Positions 25,331 to 35,070 of a DNA stretch of 64,000 nucleotides are shown piece after piece. Source of the stretch: Streptomyces albicerus (lineage in GTDB: Bacteria > Actinomycetota > Actinomycetes > Streptomycetales > Streptomycetaceae); contig NZ_VWMY01000012.1 in NCBI RefSeq assembly GCF_008905045.1, forward strand, positions 133,769 through 197,768, read 5' to 3'. The notes beneath the pieces were generated by a model. It was not told the DNA's origin. It ran no database searches and saw only the letters and a list, made by a program, of their open reading frames with translations. Made by a program: the position numbers and the translations under genes. The stretch's first letter is position 1; every line of letters begins with the position of its first letter.

Positions 25331-26860
25331 TCAGTCGCGGCCGCACCCGCTGCTCGTGGCGACCGGCAGCGGCTCCGGAATCCCGATCTGCGGGAGCCCG
25401 AGCATGACACCCGCCGGCTTCGCGGCCTCGGCGGCGTTGCGCTTCTCCCAGGCGTCCCCCGCGCGCGTGCGGCGCACATCGAGGACGGCGCCCTCGGCGA
25501 GCAGGTGGTGCGGGGCGGCGTACGTGATCTCGACGGTGACGACGTCACCGGGACGGACCTCGACGTCGGGCTTGGTGAAGTGCACCAGGCGGTTGTCGGC
25601 GGCGCGCCCGGAGAGGCGGTGCGTGGCGCCGTCCTTGCGGCCCTCGCCCTCGGCGACCATCAGCTCCAGCGTGCGGCCGACCTGCTTCTTGTTCTCGTCC
25701 CAGGAGATCTCCTCCTGGAGCGCGACGAGACGCTCGTACCGCGCCTGCACGACCTTCTTGGGGATCTGGTTCTCCATGGTGGCCGCCGGGGTGCCGGGGC
25801 GCTTGGAGTACTGGAACGTGAACGCCTGCGCGAAGCGGGCCTCGCGGACCACGTGCAGGGTCTGCTCGAAGTCCTCCTCGGTCTCGCCGGGGAAGCCCAC
25901 GATGATGTCGGTGGTGATCGCGGCGTGCGGGATCGCGGCGCGGACCTTGTCGATGATCCCGAGGTACCGCTCCTGCCGGTACGAGCGGCGCATCGCCTTC
26001 AGGACGGTGTCCGACCCGGACTGCAGCGGCATGTGCAGCTGCGGCATCACGTTCGGCGTCTCGGCCATCGCGGCGATGACGTCCTCGGTGAAGTCGCGCG
26101 GGTGCGGCGAGGTGAAGCGGACACGCTCCAGGCCCTCGATCTGCCCGCAGGCCCGCAGGAGCTTGCTGAAGGCCTCACGGTCGCCTATGTCGGAGCCGTA
26201 GGCGTTCACGTTCTGGCCGAGCAGCGTGATCTCGGATACGCCCTCGCCGACGAGTGCCTCGATCTCGGCGAGGATGTCGCCGGTCCTGCGGTCCTTCTCC
26301 TTGCCGCGCAGCGCCGGGACGATGCAGAAGGTGCAGGTGTTGTTGCAGCCGACGGAGATGGAGACCCAGGCGGCGTACGCGCTCTCGCGGCGGGTCGGCA
26401 GCGTCGACGGGAACGCCTCGAGCGACTCGGCGATCTCGACCTGCGCCTCTTCCTGTACGCGGGCGCGCTCCAGGAGGACGGGCAGCTTGCCGATGTTGTG
26501 CGTACCGAAGACGACGTCCACCCAGGGCGCCTTCTTCACGATGGTGTCGCGGTCCTTCTGGGCGAGGCAGCCGCCGACGGCGATCTGCATGCCGGGCCGC
26601 TTCGTCTTCATCGGCGCGAGCCGGCCGAGGTTGCCGTACAGACGGTTGTCGGCGTTCTCCCGCACCGCGCAGGTGTTGAAGACGACGACGTCGGCGTCAC
26701 CGTCGGAGCCCTCGGGCGCGCGTACGTAACCGGCGTCCTCCAGCAGCCCGGAGAGCCGCTCGGAGTCGTGAACGTTCATCTGACACCCGTAAGTGCGGAT
26801 TTCGTAGCTTTTAGATTCTTGAACGTCCACTGTGAGGCTCCGGTCACTGCTGCTGGTCAT
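25331..26860 (-). CDS. miaB: tRNA-2-methylthio-N6-dimethylallyladenosine synthase
   Basis: A 509-residue methylthiotransferase that adds the methylthio group to i6A37 of tRNA. The N-terminal UPF0004 domain has three cysteines ([22 protein letters not shown]), then the radical SAM motif CNNTCTFC, and a C-terminal TRAM domain ([12 protein letters not shown]). ATG 26860 is directly preceded by AGGGGG, an unusually close spacing. It follows the divergent TAXI gene's upstream region. The final ~40 residues ([20 protein letters not shown] region) are an actinobacterial extension. Confidence 0.95.
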   Translation of the reverse strand: MTSSSDRSLTVDVQESKSYEIRTYGCQMNVHDSERLSGLLEDAGYVRAPEGSDGDADVVVFNTCAVRENADNRLYGNLGRLAPMKTKRPGMQIAVGGCLAQKDRDTIVKKAPWVDVVFGTHNIGKLPVLLERARVQEEAQVEIAESLEAFPSTLPTRRESAYAAWVSISVGCNNTCTFCIVPALRGKEKDRRTGDILAEIEALVGEGVSEITLLGQNVNAYGSDIGDREAFSKLLRACGQIEGLERVRFTSPHPRDFTEDVIAAMAETPNVMPQLHMPLQSGSDTVLKAMRRSYRQERYLGIIDKVRAAIPHAAITTDIIVGFPGETEEDFEQTLHVVREARFAQAFTFQYSKRPGTPAATMENQIPKKVVQARYERLVALQEEISWDENKKQVGRTLELMVAEGEGRKDGATHRLSGRAADNRLVHFTKPDVEVRPGDVVTVEITYAAPHHLLAEGAVLDVRRTRAGDAWEKRNAAEAAKPAGVMLGLPQIGIPEPLPVATSSGCGRD

Positions 26861-27149
26861 CCCCCTAGGGTAGGCGCTCCCGGGAAGGCCCTGCCCGGGA
26901 GCGGTCCGGCGGAGCCCTGCTCCGGCTCGACACCGATGCCGTCGCCGGACAGCGGTGCCGCGCCTGCGCACGGGCACCGTCCGAACCCGTACGGGACGCC
27001 TCGGTCACAAAGCTCCGGCGTACGAGCTCGGCGGAGTCCGCGGCGACGTCGTCGGACCAGTTGCCGACGTGGTGGATGCCGGAGCCGGCCGGCTCCCCGT
27101 GGGGCCCGGCCCTGGTCATCCCGGCCGGTGAGCTGGCAGGATCGCGCGC

Positions 27150-28148
27150 ATGTTCCAGGCACTCCCCCGTATCGGCAGACGCCGCGCCCTGCAGGGTTCG
27201 GCCGCCGCCTTCGTGGCCTTCGGGCTGCTCCTGTGGTGGCTGCTGCCCCTGGGCGAGAGCTCGCCGAGCGGAAAGGTGTCCATCAGCACGGGTTCGCCGA
27301 CCGGCGTGTACCAGCTGTACGGGAAGTTGCTGCAGAACGCGCTCGCGAAGGACATGCCACGCCTGGACGTGACGCTGCACCACAGCGTGGGCTCCCAGGA
27401 GAACGTGGAGCGGGTGGCCACCGGGGAGGACGACTTCACCATCGCGGCGGCCGACGCGGTGGAGAAGTACAAGCTGGCCGGCGGGCCGGGCGCGGACCTG
27501 CTGCGCGGCTGCGCGCGGCTGTACGACGACTACGTACACGTGGTCGTCCCCCTTACGTCCTCCGTGGACACCGTCGAGGACCTGAAGGGCAAGAGGGTGG
27601 CGGTGGGGCAGCGCAGCTCCGGAGTGCGGTTGATCGCGGAGCACGTGCTGGAGGCGGCCGGCCTCGACCCGAAGAAGGACATCCAGCCGGTGTCCGCGGG
27701 CATAGGGACCATGCCGGAGCTGCTCGAGGGCAGGAAGATCGACGCCTTCTTCTGGTCCGGCGGGCTCCCGACGACCTCCGTGACCGACCTCTCGAACAGA
27801 TTCGACATCAAGCTCGTCCCGATCGGCAGCGACCTCGTCGAGAAGCTCCACGAGCAGCGCGGGGAGTCCAGCTACTACCGGTCCGCGGTCATGCCCGCGG
27901 ACGCCTATCCCAGCGCCCAGGTCGGCAGCCCCGTGCCGACGGTGGCGGTGGCGAACCTGCTCGTGACCCGGGCCGGGACGGACGCGAAACTCACCGAGGG
28001 CGTGACCCGCACGGTGATCAACAGTCGCGACCGCATCGGCGAGGAGGTCCACGCGGCACAGCGCGTGGACCTGCGGACCGCGATCTACACAGACCCGCTG
28101 GAGCTCCACCAGGGCGCACGTCGCTATTACCGCTCAGTCAAGCCGTAA
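27150..28148 (+). CDS. membrane-anchored TAXI family solute-binding protein
   Basis: A 332-residue protein. An N-terminal hydrophobic segment (residues ~13-35, AFVAFGLLLWWLLPL) without lipobox cysteine should anchor it to the membrane with the binding domain outside. The body has TAXI-family signatures: ISTGSPTGVYQLYGKLLQ, GSQENVERVATGEDDFTIAA, LKGKRVAVGQRSSGVR and FFWSGGLPTTSVTDL. TAXI proteins normally feed TRAP transporters, but no TRAP permease is present. Instead the glutamate two-component genes lie next to it (converging). The best-studied TAXI protein, from Thermus, binds glutamate/glutamine, so a link to glutamate sensing is a reasonable inference. Confidence 0.88.
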   Translation: MFQALPRIGRRRALQGSAAAFVAFGLLLWWLLPLGESSPSGKVSISTGSPTGVYQLYGKLLQNALAKDMPRLDVTLHHSVGSQENVERVATGEDDFTIAAADAVEKYKLAGGPGADLLRGCARLYDDYVHVVVPLTSSVDTVEDLKGKRVAVGQRSSGVRLIAEHVLEAAGLDPKKDIQPVSAGIGTMPELLEGRKIDAFFWSGGLPTTSVTDLSNRFDIKLVPIGSDLVEKLHEQRGESSYYRSAVMPADAYPSAQVGSPVPTVAVANLLVTRAGTDAKLTEGVTRTVINSRDRIGEEVHAAQRVDLRTAIYTDPLELHQGARRYYRSVKP

Positions 28149-28171
28149 GGACTCGTACGGCGTCCGTGGCT

Positions 28172-28201
28172 GGTCCTGCGTCCGCGGGCCGCCGCAGGAC
28201 C
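28172..28201 (+). terminator. hairpin between TAXI gene and gluK
   Basis: GGTCCTGCG (28172-28180) pairs with CGCAGGACC (28193-28201), 9 pairs around a 12-base loop, 24 bases after the TAXI stop and between converging genes. A plausible shared terminator. Confidence 0.6.
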
Positions 28202-28266
28202 CGAACAAGACCCTGGGCCGGCAACTAGGGACGCCAGCGGGCCCCGCAGCCGGCACAGGGGCCCTC

Positions 28267-29679
28267 TCAGGTCCCGGGCACCGCCCGCGGCACGGTCACC
28301 GTCACCTTCAGCCCGTGCGGCTCGTGGCGCTCGTACGAGATGGAGCCGCCGCCCGCCGCGAGCAGGGCCCGGGAGATGGACAGGCCGAGGCCCGAGCCCT
28401 TGATGTTCTGGTGGCCGGGGCTGCGCCAGAAGCGGTCGCCGACGCGGGTGAGTTCCTCGTCGCTGAGGCCGGGTCCGCGGTCGGCGACGACGACGGTCGA
28501 GACCTCGCCGTTGGAGGCCACCTCGACCTTGACGGACTCGCCCTCGGGGGTGAACTTCAGCGCGTTGTCGATCACCGCGTCCAGGGCGCTGGAGAGGGCG
28601 ACGGGGTCGGCCCAGGCGGTCGTGGCGGGGCAGGTCCCGACGAGTCGTACGCCCTTGCCGTCGGCGAGCGGCGACCAGGACGCCACGCGCTCGGCGGTCA
28701 GCTCTCCGATGTCGGTGAGCCGCAGGTCCGCCTCGGCGTGCTCGGCGAGGGCCAGGTCCAGGAGGTCGTCGAGGACCTGGGCGAGGCGTTTGCCCTCGGT
28801 ACGGACGGAGGCGATCTCCTCGTTGCCCTCGGGGAGCTCCAGGGCGAGCAGTTCGATGCGCAGCAGCAGGGCGGACAGGGGGTTGCGCAGCTGGTGCGAG
28901 GCGTCGGCGACGAAGGCGCGCTGCTGTTCCAGGACGTCCTCGACGTTGTCGGCCATCTCGTTGAACGACCGGGCCAGACGTCTGAGCTCCGGGGGTCCGC
29001 CGGCGGCCGCGACCCGGGACTTCAGACGGCCGGTCGCGATGTCGTGGGTGGTGGCGTCGAGGACCCGTACGGGCCGCAGCACCCAGCCGGTCAGGCGCAG
29101 CGCGGCACCGAGCGCGAGGAGCATCGCGGCGCCCTCGCCGGCACCGATGACCAGCCAGCCCTCAAGGATCTTCGAACGCATCTGCCCGGTGGGCGATTCG
29201 GTGACCACGACGGCGACGACATCCCCGTCGTAGATGACGGGGGACGCGACGACGAGACGGTCGCGTTCCCACGGCCAGACCTGCTTCGGGTCGTGGCTGC
29301 GGCGGCTCTGGAGCGCCTCGTCGAACGCGTCGCGGACCTCGCCCTCGTCGGGGATGTACCAGCTCAGCGGCGCGTTGGCCATGACTTCTTCGTCGCGCCA
29401 GAAGACTCCGGCCTTGATGTCGTACAGCCCGTGGTACTTGACGAGTTCCCTGCTGAGCGTCTCACCGCGCTCGTCCGTGGAGCCGGAGTCCACCCGTGAG
29501 CCCCTCGGGCGGTCGCTGACGAACTGCGCCAGGGACGCGAAGCGTGCCGTGTCGTCGATCCGGTCGACGACCACCTTCTGCTGCTGGGCCGCCGCCAGGC
29601 TGACGGCGAGCGGGATGCCGAGGGCAAGCAGTACGGCCGCCATCAGGATGATGAGCAGCGGGAGGAGACGTGCGCGCAC
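28267..29679 (-). CDS. gluK: two-component sensor histidine kinase GluK
   Basis: A 470-residue membrane kinase. Two membrane helices (residues ~5-30 and ~175-200) enclose an extracytoplasmic sensor domain of ~140 residues; then HAMP, the H-box FVADASHQLRNPLSAL (His near 260), N-box DNALKF and G-boxes DRGPGLSDEE and GSGLGLSI. GTG 29679 starts nine bases after the response-regulator stop. Its place beside the divergent gluABCD operon matches S. coelicolor GluR-GluK, which I recall as a glutamate-sensing pair controlling uptake. Confidence 0.9.
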   Translation of the reverse strand: MRARLLPLLIILMAAVLLALGIPLAVSLAAAQQQKVVVDRIDDTARFASLAQFVSDRPRGSRVDSGSTDERGETLSRELVKYHGLYDIKAGVFWRDEEVMANAPLSWYIPDEGEVRDAFDEALQSRRSHDPKQVWPWERDRLVVASPVIYDGDVVAVVVTESPTGQMRSKILEGWLVIGAGEGAAMLLALGAALRLTGWVLRPVRVLDATTHDIATGRLKSRVAAAGGPPELRRLARSFNEMADNVEDVLEQQRAFVADASHQLRNPLSALLLRIELLALELPEGNEEIASVRTEGKRLAQVLDDLLDLALAEHAEADLRLTDIGELTAERVASWSPLADGKGVRLVGTCPATTAWADPVALSSALDAVIDNALKFTPEGESVKVEVASNGEVSTVVVADRGPGLSDEELTRVGDRFWRSPGHQNIKGSGLGLSISRALLAAGGGSISYERHEPHGLKVTVTVPRAVPGT

Positions 29680-29688
29680 CTGGGCCCG

Positions 29689-30375
29689 CTACGAAGCGGG
29701 CGCGACGAGTCGGTATCCGACGCCGCGCACGGTCTCGATCAGGGCCGGCATGCGCAGCTTGGAGCGCAGCGACGCGACATGCACCTCCAGGGTGCGGCCG
29801 GTCCCCTCCCAGCTGGTGCGCCAGACCTCGCTGATGATCTGTTCCCGCCGGAACACCACTCCGGGGCGCTGGGCGAGCAGCGCCAGAAGGTCGAACTCCT
29901 TGCGGGTCAGTTGGACAACCGAACCGTCCACGCTGACCTGGCGGGTGGGCAATTCGATGTGTACGGGACCGAGGCGCAGCGCGGTCTCGGCGGGAGCGGC
30001 CGCGTCGTCGGGGACTGTGCGCCGGCTGACGGCGTGGATCCGGGCGAGGAGTTCCCCGGTGTCGTAGGGCTTCACTACGTAGTCGTCGGCCCCGAGGTTG
30101 AGGCCGTGGATCCGGGAGCGTACGTCGGCGCGCGCGGTGACCATGATCACGGGGGTGCTGGTGCGCTTACGGATCTTGCCGCAGACCTCGTAGCCGTCCT
30201 GGTCGGGCAGGCCCAGGTCGAGGAGCACCACTCCGAAGCCTGCGCCTTCCGGGACGAGTGCCTGGAGGGCCTCCTCGCCGCTGCGGGCGTGCACGACGTC
30301 GAAGCCGTGGCGTGCGAGGACCGCGGACAGAGCGGCGGCGACATGGTTGTCGTCCTCGACGAGGAGCAGTCTCAT
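29689..30375 (-). CDS. gluR: OmpR-family response regulator GluR
   Basis: A 228-residue regulator. The receiver has the acidic pair VEDD, the phospho-acceptor D53 in VLLDLGLPD, T in VTARAD and the K in VVKPYDTGELL. The DNA-binding winged helix follows (LTRKEFDLLALLAQRPG, then TLEVHVASLRSKL). ATG 30375 has GAGGGGG upstream; the open frame extends further but the upstream part is not conserved in type. It precedes gluK in the same operon and is divergent from gluABCD, whose promoter region is the likely target. Confidence 0.92.
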   Translation of the reverse strand: MRLLLVEDDNHVAAALSAVLARHGFDVVHARSGEEALQALVPEGAGFGVVLLDLGLPDQDGYEVCGKIRKRTSTPVIMVTARADVRSRIHGLNLGADDYVVKPYDTGELLARIHAVSRRTVPDDAAAPAETALRLGPVHIELPTRQVSVDGSVVQLTRKEFDLLALLAQRPGVVFRREQIISEVWRTSWEGTGRTLEVHVASLRSKLRMPALIETVRGVGYRLVAPAS

Positions 30376-30653
30376 CCCAGCCCCCTCAGGTTCATCGGTC
30401 GGACGTTCTCGGCGGATAATGGTGAGCACGCGCGTGTCCCCTGGAAGTCAGGCCGATGGACGCGGACGGCGTCAAGTGGGTTCGGGGCGAGGGTGGCTTC
30501 CGTTACTCAGCCGGTACGTACCCGGAGTGCCCTTGACGAAGAGTGTCCGTTTGCTGCCGGATCGTTATGCTCAATTTCCCCTCAGATGTAATGACGCTGG
30601 TCGTGCGGGGTTACTACTGTCCTCGCAACCGAGGAGGACGGAGCAAGAGGCCG

Positions 30654-31430
30654 ATGACCGAAGTATCAGTGACCAAGGACGCCGTACCCATGGCTGGCGA
30701 TCTGGTGGTGCTGAAGAACGTCAACAAGCACTTCGGCGCGTTGCACGTGCTCCAGGACATCGACCTGACCATCGCCCGTGGTGAAGTCGTCGTGGTCATC
30801 GGACCCTCCGGGTCCGGAAAGTCCACCCTGTGTCGCGCCATCAACCGCCTGGAGACCATCGAGTCGGGAAGCATCTCGATCGACGGAAAGCCGCTGCCGG
30901 AGGAGGGCAAGGAGCTCGCCCGACTGCGCGCCGACGTCGGCATGGTCTTCCAGTCCTTCAACCTGTTCGCGCACAAGACGGTGCTCGAGAACGTGACGCT
31001 GGGCCAGCTCAAGGTCCGCAAGGCGGACAAGAAGGCCGCGGAGGAGAAGGCCCGCGCGCTGCTCGACCGGGTGGGCGTCACCGCCCAGGCGGACAAGTAC
31101 CCCGCGCAGCTCTCCGGCGGCCAGCAGCAGCGTGTCGCGATCGCGCGGGCGCTGGCGATGGACCCCAAGGTCATGCTCTTCGACGAGCCGACATCGGCTC
31201 TCGACCCGGAGATGATCAACGAGGTTCTGGAAGTCATGCAGCAGCTCGCGCGTGACGGTATGACGATGGTCGTAGTCACACATGAGATGGGTTTCGCCCG
31301 TTCGGCCGCCAACCGCGTCGTCTTCATGGCGGACGGGCGCATCGTCGAAGAGGCTGTGCCGGACCAGTTCTTCAGCAATCCGCGCAGCGATCGGGCGAAG
31401 GACTTCCTTTCCAAGATCCTGCACCACTGA
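30654..31430 (+). CDS. gluA: glutamate ABC transporter ATP-binding protein GluA
   Basis: A 258-residue polar-amino-acid-type ATPase. Walker [12 protein letters not shown]-loop [10 protein letters not shown], signature [15 protein letters not shown], Walker [14 protein letters not shown] and switch H in THEMGF are intact. ATG 30654 follows a purine-rich region with GAGGAGG and AGAGG; a further ATG at 30690 is possible. It opens the gluABCD operon, with 278 bases of divergent promoter region towards gluR. The order ATPase, binding protein, two permeases is the same as in Corynebacterium gluABCD. Confidence 0.95.
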   Translation: MTEVSVTKDAVPMAGDLVVLKNVNKHFGALHVLQDIDLTIARGEVVVVIGPSGSGKSTLCRAINRLETIESGSISIDGKPLPEEGKELARLRADVGMVFQSFNLFAHKTVLENVTLGQLKVRKADKKAAEEKARALLDRVGVTAQADKYPAQLSGGQQQRVAIARALAMDPKVMLFDEPTSALDPEMINEVLEVMQQLARDGMTMVVVTHEMGFARSAANRVVFMADGRIVEEAVPDQFFSNPRSDRAKDFLSKILHH

Positions 31431-31490
31431 CGACCTGCGTCACCCGCCACCGACGGTTCGCACATCTTCACCACTCAAAGGATGTTCACC

Positions 31491-32336
31491 ATGAAGCTCC
31501 GCAAGGTCACCGCCGCCTCGGCCGCCGTCCTCGCGCTCGCCCTCACAGCCACCGCGTGCGGATCGGACGACAAGGACAGCGACAGCGCTGACACTGGCGC
31601 CGGCGGCGACAAGAAGATCACCATCGGCATCAAGTTCGACCAGCCCGGCGTCGGCCAGAAGACGCCGCAGGGTTACGAGGGCTTCGACGTCGACGTCGCG
31701 ACGTACGTCGCCAAGGAACTCGGTTACAGCGAGGACCAGATCCAGTGGAAGGAGGCGAAGAGCGCCGACCGCGAGACCATGCTCCAGCGTGGTGACGTCG
31801 ACTTCATCGCCGCCTCGTACTCGATCACCGATGAGCGTGACGCGAAGGTCGACTTCGCCGGCCCGTACCTCCTGGCCCACCAGGACGTTCTGATCCGCGC
31901 CGACGACAACTCGATCAAGACGCCGGAGGACCTCAACGACAAGAAGCTGTGCTCGGTGGTGGGTTCGACCTCGGCACAGAACGTAAAGGAGAAGCTCGCC
32001 CCCAAGGCCCAGTTGCAGGAGTACCCGACGTACTCGGCGTGCCTGACCGGTGTGCAGAACAAGGCCATCGACGCGCTGACCACGGACGACTCGATCCTCG
32101 CCGGTTACGCCGCGCAGGACAGCTTCAAGGGCAAGTTCAAGCTCGGCGGCTTCAAGATGACCAACGAGAACTACGGCATCGGCGTCAAGAACGGCAGCGA
32201 CCTCAAGGCCAAGATCAACACGGCTCTGGAAAAGATGGTCTCCGACAAGTCCTGGGAGAAGGCCGTGGAGGCCAACTTCGGCCCGGCCAACTACAAGTAC
32301 GAGCCCGCCCCGAAGATCGGCAACATCGTCAAGTGA
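31491..32336 (+). CDS. gluB: glutamate ABC transporter substrate-binding lipoprotein GluB
   Basis: A 281-residue exported binding protein. The signal peptide ends in TATACGSD (lipidated C23). The mature domain has the family 3 amino-acid binding protein pattern (ITIGIKFDQPGVGQK, YEGFDVDVATYVAKELGY, FIAASYSITDERDAKVDF, VVGSTSAQNV). ATG 31491 is eight bases from AAAGGA; the ATG at 31482 overlaps that site and is rejected. A perfect palindrome follows the stop, which would leave more gluB than gluC/gluD transcript. Confidence 0.95.
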   Translation: MKLRKVTAASAAVLALALTATACGSDDKDSDSADTGAGGDKKITIGIKFDQPGVGQKTPQGYEGFDVDVATYVAKELGYSEDQIQWKEAKSADRETMLQRGDVDFIAASYSITDERDAKVDFAGPYLLAHQDVLIRADDNSIKTPEDLNDKKLCSVVGSTSAQNVKEKLAPKAQLQEYPTYSACLTGVQNKAIDALTTDDSILAGYAAQDSFKGKFKLGGFKMTNENYGIGVKNGSDLKAKINTALEKMVSDKSWEKAVEANFGPANYKYEPAPKIGNIVK

Positions 32337-32353
32337 AGCGGGATCTGACCTGA

Positions 32354-32385
32354 CAGGTGCGCCGCCCCCGGGGGCGGCGCACCTG
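32354..32385 (+). terminator. perfect 32-base palindrome between gluB and gluC (attenuator/processing hairpin)
   Basis: CAGGTGCGCCGCCCCC (32354-32369) is followed at once by its exact reverse complement (32370-32385). In RNA this forms a stem of about 14 pairs with a minimal loop, without a T-tract. Position 18 bases after the gluB stop, inside the operon, suggests partial termination or mRNA protection of gluAB. Confidence 0.85.
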
Positions 32386-32425
32386 CTCGAAAGAGCCCTC
32401 CACACACGCGGAAGCGCGGGAGATC

Positions 32426-33091
32426 GTGTTCGACTTTCTTGAAGGTTACAACCTGTGGGAAGCCTTCTGGACGACGGTGCAGCTGACCGTCCTCTCAGCC
32501 GTCGGCTCCCTGATCTGGGGAACCCTGCTGGCCGCCATGCGGGTCGGTCCGGTGCCCCTGATGCGCGGCTTCGGGACCGCCTACGTCAACATCGTGCGGA
32601 ACATCCCGCTGACTGTGATCATTCTGTTCGCCTCGCTCGGCCTCAACCAGACGCTGGGCATCAGTCTCGGCGCGAACACGTTCGAGACCATCAACTTCCG
32701 GCTCGCCGTACTCGGTTTCGTCGCGTACACCTCGGCCTTCGTGTGCGAGGCGCTGCGGTCCGGAATCAACACGGTTCCCGTCGGCCAGGCTGAGGCGGCG
32801 CGCGCCATCGGCCTGAACTTCACGCAGGTTCTGACGCTGATCGTGCTGCCGCAGGCGTTCCGTTCGGTGGTGGGTCCGCTGGCGAACGTACTCATCGCGT
32901 TGACGAAGAACACCACGGTGGCCGCCGCGATCGGCGTCGGTGAGGCGGCACTGCTGATGAAGGAAATGATCGAGAACGAGGCGCAGCTCCTGCTGATCGC
33001 GGCCGTGTTCGCTGTCGGATTCATGTGCCTCACCCTGCCGACCGGCCTGATTCTCGGTTGGGTGAGCAAGAAGGTGGCGGTGAAGCGATGA
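32426..33091 (+). CDS. gluC: glutamate ABC transporter permease GluC
   Basis: A 221-residue HisM-type permease. The helix-rich sequence holds the amino-acid permease signature (YVNIVRNIPLTVIILF) and the EAA loop GQAEAARAIGLNFTQVLTLIVLPQA. GTG 32426 has GGGAG upstream; the frame is open from 32357 but that part overlaps the palindrome and is not permease-like. Its stop overlaps the gluD ATG (ATGA). With GluD it forms the membrane channel for glutamate uptake. Confidence 0.93.
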   Translation: MFDFLEGYNLWEAFWTTVQLTVLSAVGSLIWGTLLAAMRVGPVPLMRGFGTAYVNIVRNIPLTVIILFASLGLNQTLGISLGANTFETINFRLAVLGFVAYTSAFVCEALRSGINTVPVGQAEAARAIGLNFTQVLTLIVLPQAFRSVVGPLANVLIALTKNTTVAAAIGVGEAALLMKEMIENEAQLLLIAAVFAVGFMCLTLPTGLILGWVSKKVAVKR

Positions 33092-34002
33092 GCTCGGTCC
33101 TCTACGATGCGCAGGGCCCCCGCGCCAAGCGCAGGAACGTCGTCTTCACACTGCTGTTCCTCGTGGCTCTCGCCGCGGTGCTGTGGTGGCTGTACAGCAT
33201 GCTCAACGACAAGGGCCAGCTCGAGTGGGCGTTGTGGAAGCCCTTCTTCACCGGCACCGAGGCCTGGACGGTGTACATCTGGCCGGGCCTGAAGAACACA
33301 CTCATCGCGGCGGCGCTCTCGATGGTCATCGCGCTTCCGCTCGGCGCTGTCCTCGGTATCTGCCGGCTTTCCGACCACCTTTGGATCCGCGTTCCCGCCG
33401 GGGCGATCGTGGAGTTCTTCCGCGCCATCCCGGTGCTGATCCTGATGATCTTCGCCCTCGCGGCGTACTCCGAGTACACGGGCGTCAGCTCGGACGACCG
33501 TCCGCTGTACGCGGTCGTCACCGGCCTGGTGCTCTACAACTCCTCGGTCCTCGCGGAGATCGTCCGGGCCGGCATCTTGTCGCTGCCCAAGGGCCAGTCC
33601 GAGGCCGCGATGGCGGTCGGCCTGCGCAAGAACCAGGTGATGCGGTTCATCCTGCTGCCGCAGGCGGTTACGGCGATGCTCCCGGCGATCGTCAGCCAGC
33701 TCGTGGTGATCGTGAAGGACACGGCGCTCGGCGGCGCGATCCTCACCTTCTCCGAGCTGCTCGCGTCAGCCAACACGATGAGCGGTTACTACGGTGCGAA
33801 CACCATCGCCAGCTTCACGGTCGTGGCTGTGATCTACATCGTGATCAACTTCTCTCTCACGAGCTTCGCGAGCTGGCTGGAGGGCAGGCTCCGCCGCGGC
33901 AAGAAGTCCACCGGAGCGGTGCTCGGCGCGGACGCGGTCGAGGAGCTCAGCGCACCCGGTGAGCACGTGGACGTCACCCACGACGTCGAGAAGGGCCCGT
34001 GA
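33088..34002 (+). CDS. gluD: glutamate ABC transporter permease GluD
   Basis: A 304-residue permease, longer than GluC because of an N-terminal soluble part and a C-terminal cytoplasmic tail (residues ~265-304, acidic). The permease signature (IVEFFRAIPVLILMIFAL) and EAA loop GQSEAAMAVGLRKNQVMRF are intact. ATG 33088 overlaps the gluC stop by four bases. It is the last gene of the operon; a hairpin terminator lies 43 bases downstream and the accessory insert begins beyond it. Confidence 0.94.
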   Translation: MSSVLYDAQGPRAKRRNVVFTLLFLVALAAVLWWLYSMLNDKGQLEWALWKPFFTGTEAWTVYIWPGLKNTLIAAALSMVIALPLGAVLGICRLSDHLWIRVPAGAIVEFFRAIPVLILMIFALAAYSEYTGVSSDDRPLYAVVTGLVLYNSSVLAEIVRAGILSLPKGQSEAAMAVGLRKNQVMRFILLPQAVTAMLPAIVSQLVVIVKDTALGGAILTFSELLASANTMSGYYGANTIASFTVVAVIYIVINFSLTSFASWLEGRLRRGKKSTGAVLGADAVEELSAPGEHVDVTHDVEKGP

Positions 34003-34044
34003 ACGGCTCGAGCGCACCGAAGAACTGACGAGATGTGAGCGGCC

Positions 34045-34075
34045 GGAGGCAGTGGCATGATCGGCCACTGCCTCC
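34045..34075 (+). terminator. hairpin terminator after gluD
   Basis: GGAGGCAGTGGC (34045-34056) and GCCACTGCCTCC (34064-34075) form a perfect 12-pair stem with a seven-base loop, shortly after the gluD stop at 34002. This ends the conserved glu operon. Confidence 0.85.
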
Positions 34076-34314
34076 TCGCGGTCGAGGTGACACATATAAG
34101 GCTGACCGAGAGCCTTCAGTGCTCAGGCACGCTGGTGAGATCGCAGGCAAGCATGGTTCTCCCACCCACGCTGAGTGGACGTGTTCCGGTGTGCACGGTG
34201 AGAACGAGATTGCAGGCAGAAACGGTTCACACTCAGCGCGGTGGGATACCGACGGTCAGCAGGTTGGGGACAAGCAGCGTTATCACTGCCGGTGTAACCC
34301 ACTCCCCGCCAGAG
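34076..34314. other. left part of accessory insert, no gene recognised
   Basis: About 240 bases with lower GC than the flanks. Two related segments occur (around 34138 and 34210, sharing a GATYGCAGGCA core). Open frames here show no known domain and no convincing start. Confidence 0.4.
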
Positions 34315-35070
34315 TCCAGCACTGGTCACTCCAGCCGGAGGAGGCCGGACCAGCATCCAACACCGCTTCCAGTACGCGCAGTTGGCCCGCGTCGAGCTTG
34401 CAGCGTGCACCGCCGGGTTCCTTGGAAACCAGGGCCTGCCGCCCGCACGCAGCCACTATCTGCCGCACAACTTCGCGCCCTGGGAGACCGCCTATGGGTA
34501 CTTCGTCACCTGGTAGAAAAAAAGGGCATCTCCAACCAGCTCAACGGCCTTCTGCGTCTGGCGCGCGAGGCCGAAGTCGCGACGCCGAGCCAAGCGCCTG
34601 CGTGCTGAACGCACATACCGTCAAGACCTCCGCCCATGTGTCCGCGGCCGGCCAAGGCATGGATGCGAGTAAGAAATCGCAGGCCGCAAGCGCTACCTCG
34701 GCATCGACGCCCTCGGTATCCTGCTGGCGGTCTGGGTGACGCCGCCTGCGTCTCCGACAACACCGGCGGCATCCACATACTCTCCCATATCACTTCCACG
34801 AACCCTCGCGTGATCAGGGCTTGGGCCAAACCGGCTACCGCTCCAAGGGCATCGACCACGGCGCCCACCGCGGCATCGACGTCGAAGGCATTCGCCGCGC
34901 CTCCGCGCAGAAGGGCTTCAAGGTCATCCTGCGACGCTGGGTTGTCGAACGGCCCAACCAGCTGGCTGATGCGTCAGCACCGACTTGCCCGAAACTACGA
35001 AACTCATCCGTTCACGTCGCGGTGGTCGACCTCATAAGCCGCCGACTCACCCTCGAACTGGCTCGACAGC
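34315..35070 (+). pseudogene. IS5-type transposase pseudogene, multiply frameshifted
   Basis: Reading across frames gives a recognisable IS5-family (IS112-like) transposase order: LPHNFAPWETAYGYFVTW, a stop, then KKGISNQLNGLLRLAREAE, VLNAHTVKTSAHVSAAGQG, GRKRYLGIDALGILLAVWVT, AWAKTGYRSKGIDHGAHRG, KVILRRWVVER, RLARNYETHPF and VHVAVVDLI. These blocks lie in at least three different frames, with an in-frame stop near 34514 and frameshifts near 34600, 34735, 34820 and 34970. No functional product is possible. Inverted repeats were not found. Domain-block positions are approximate. Confidence 0.82.
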
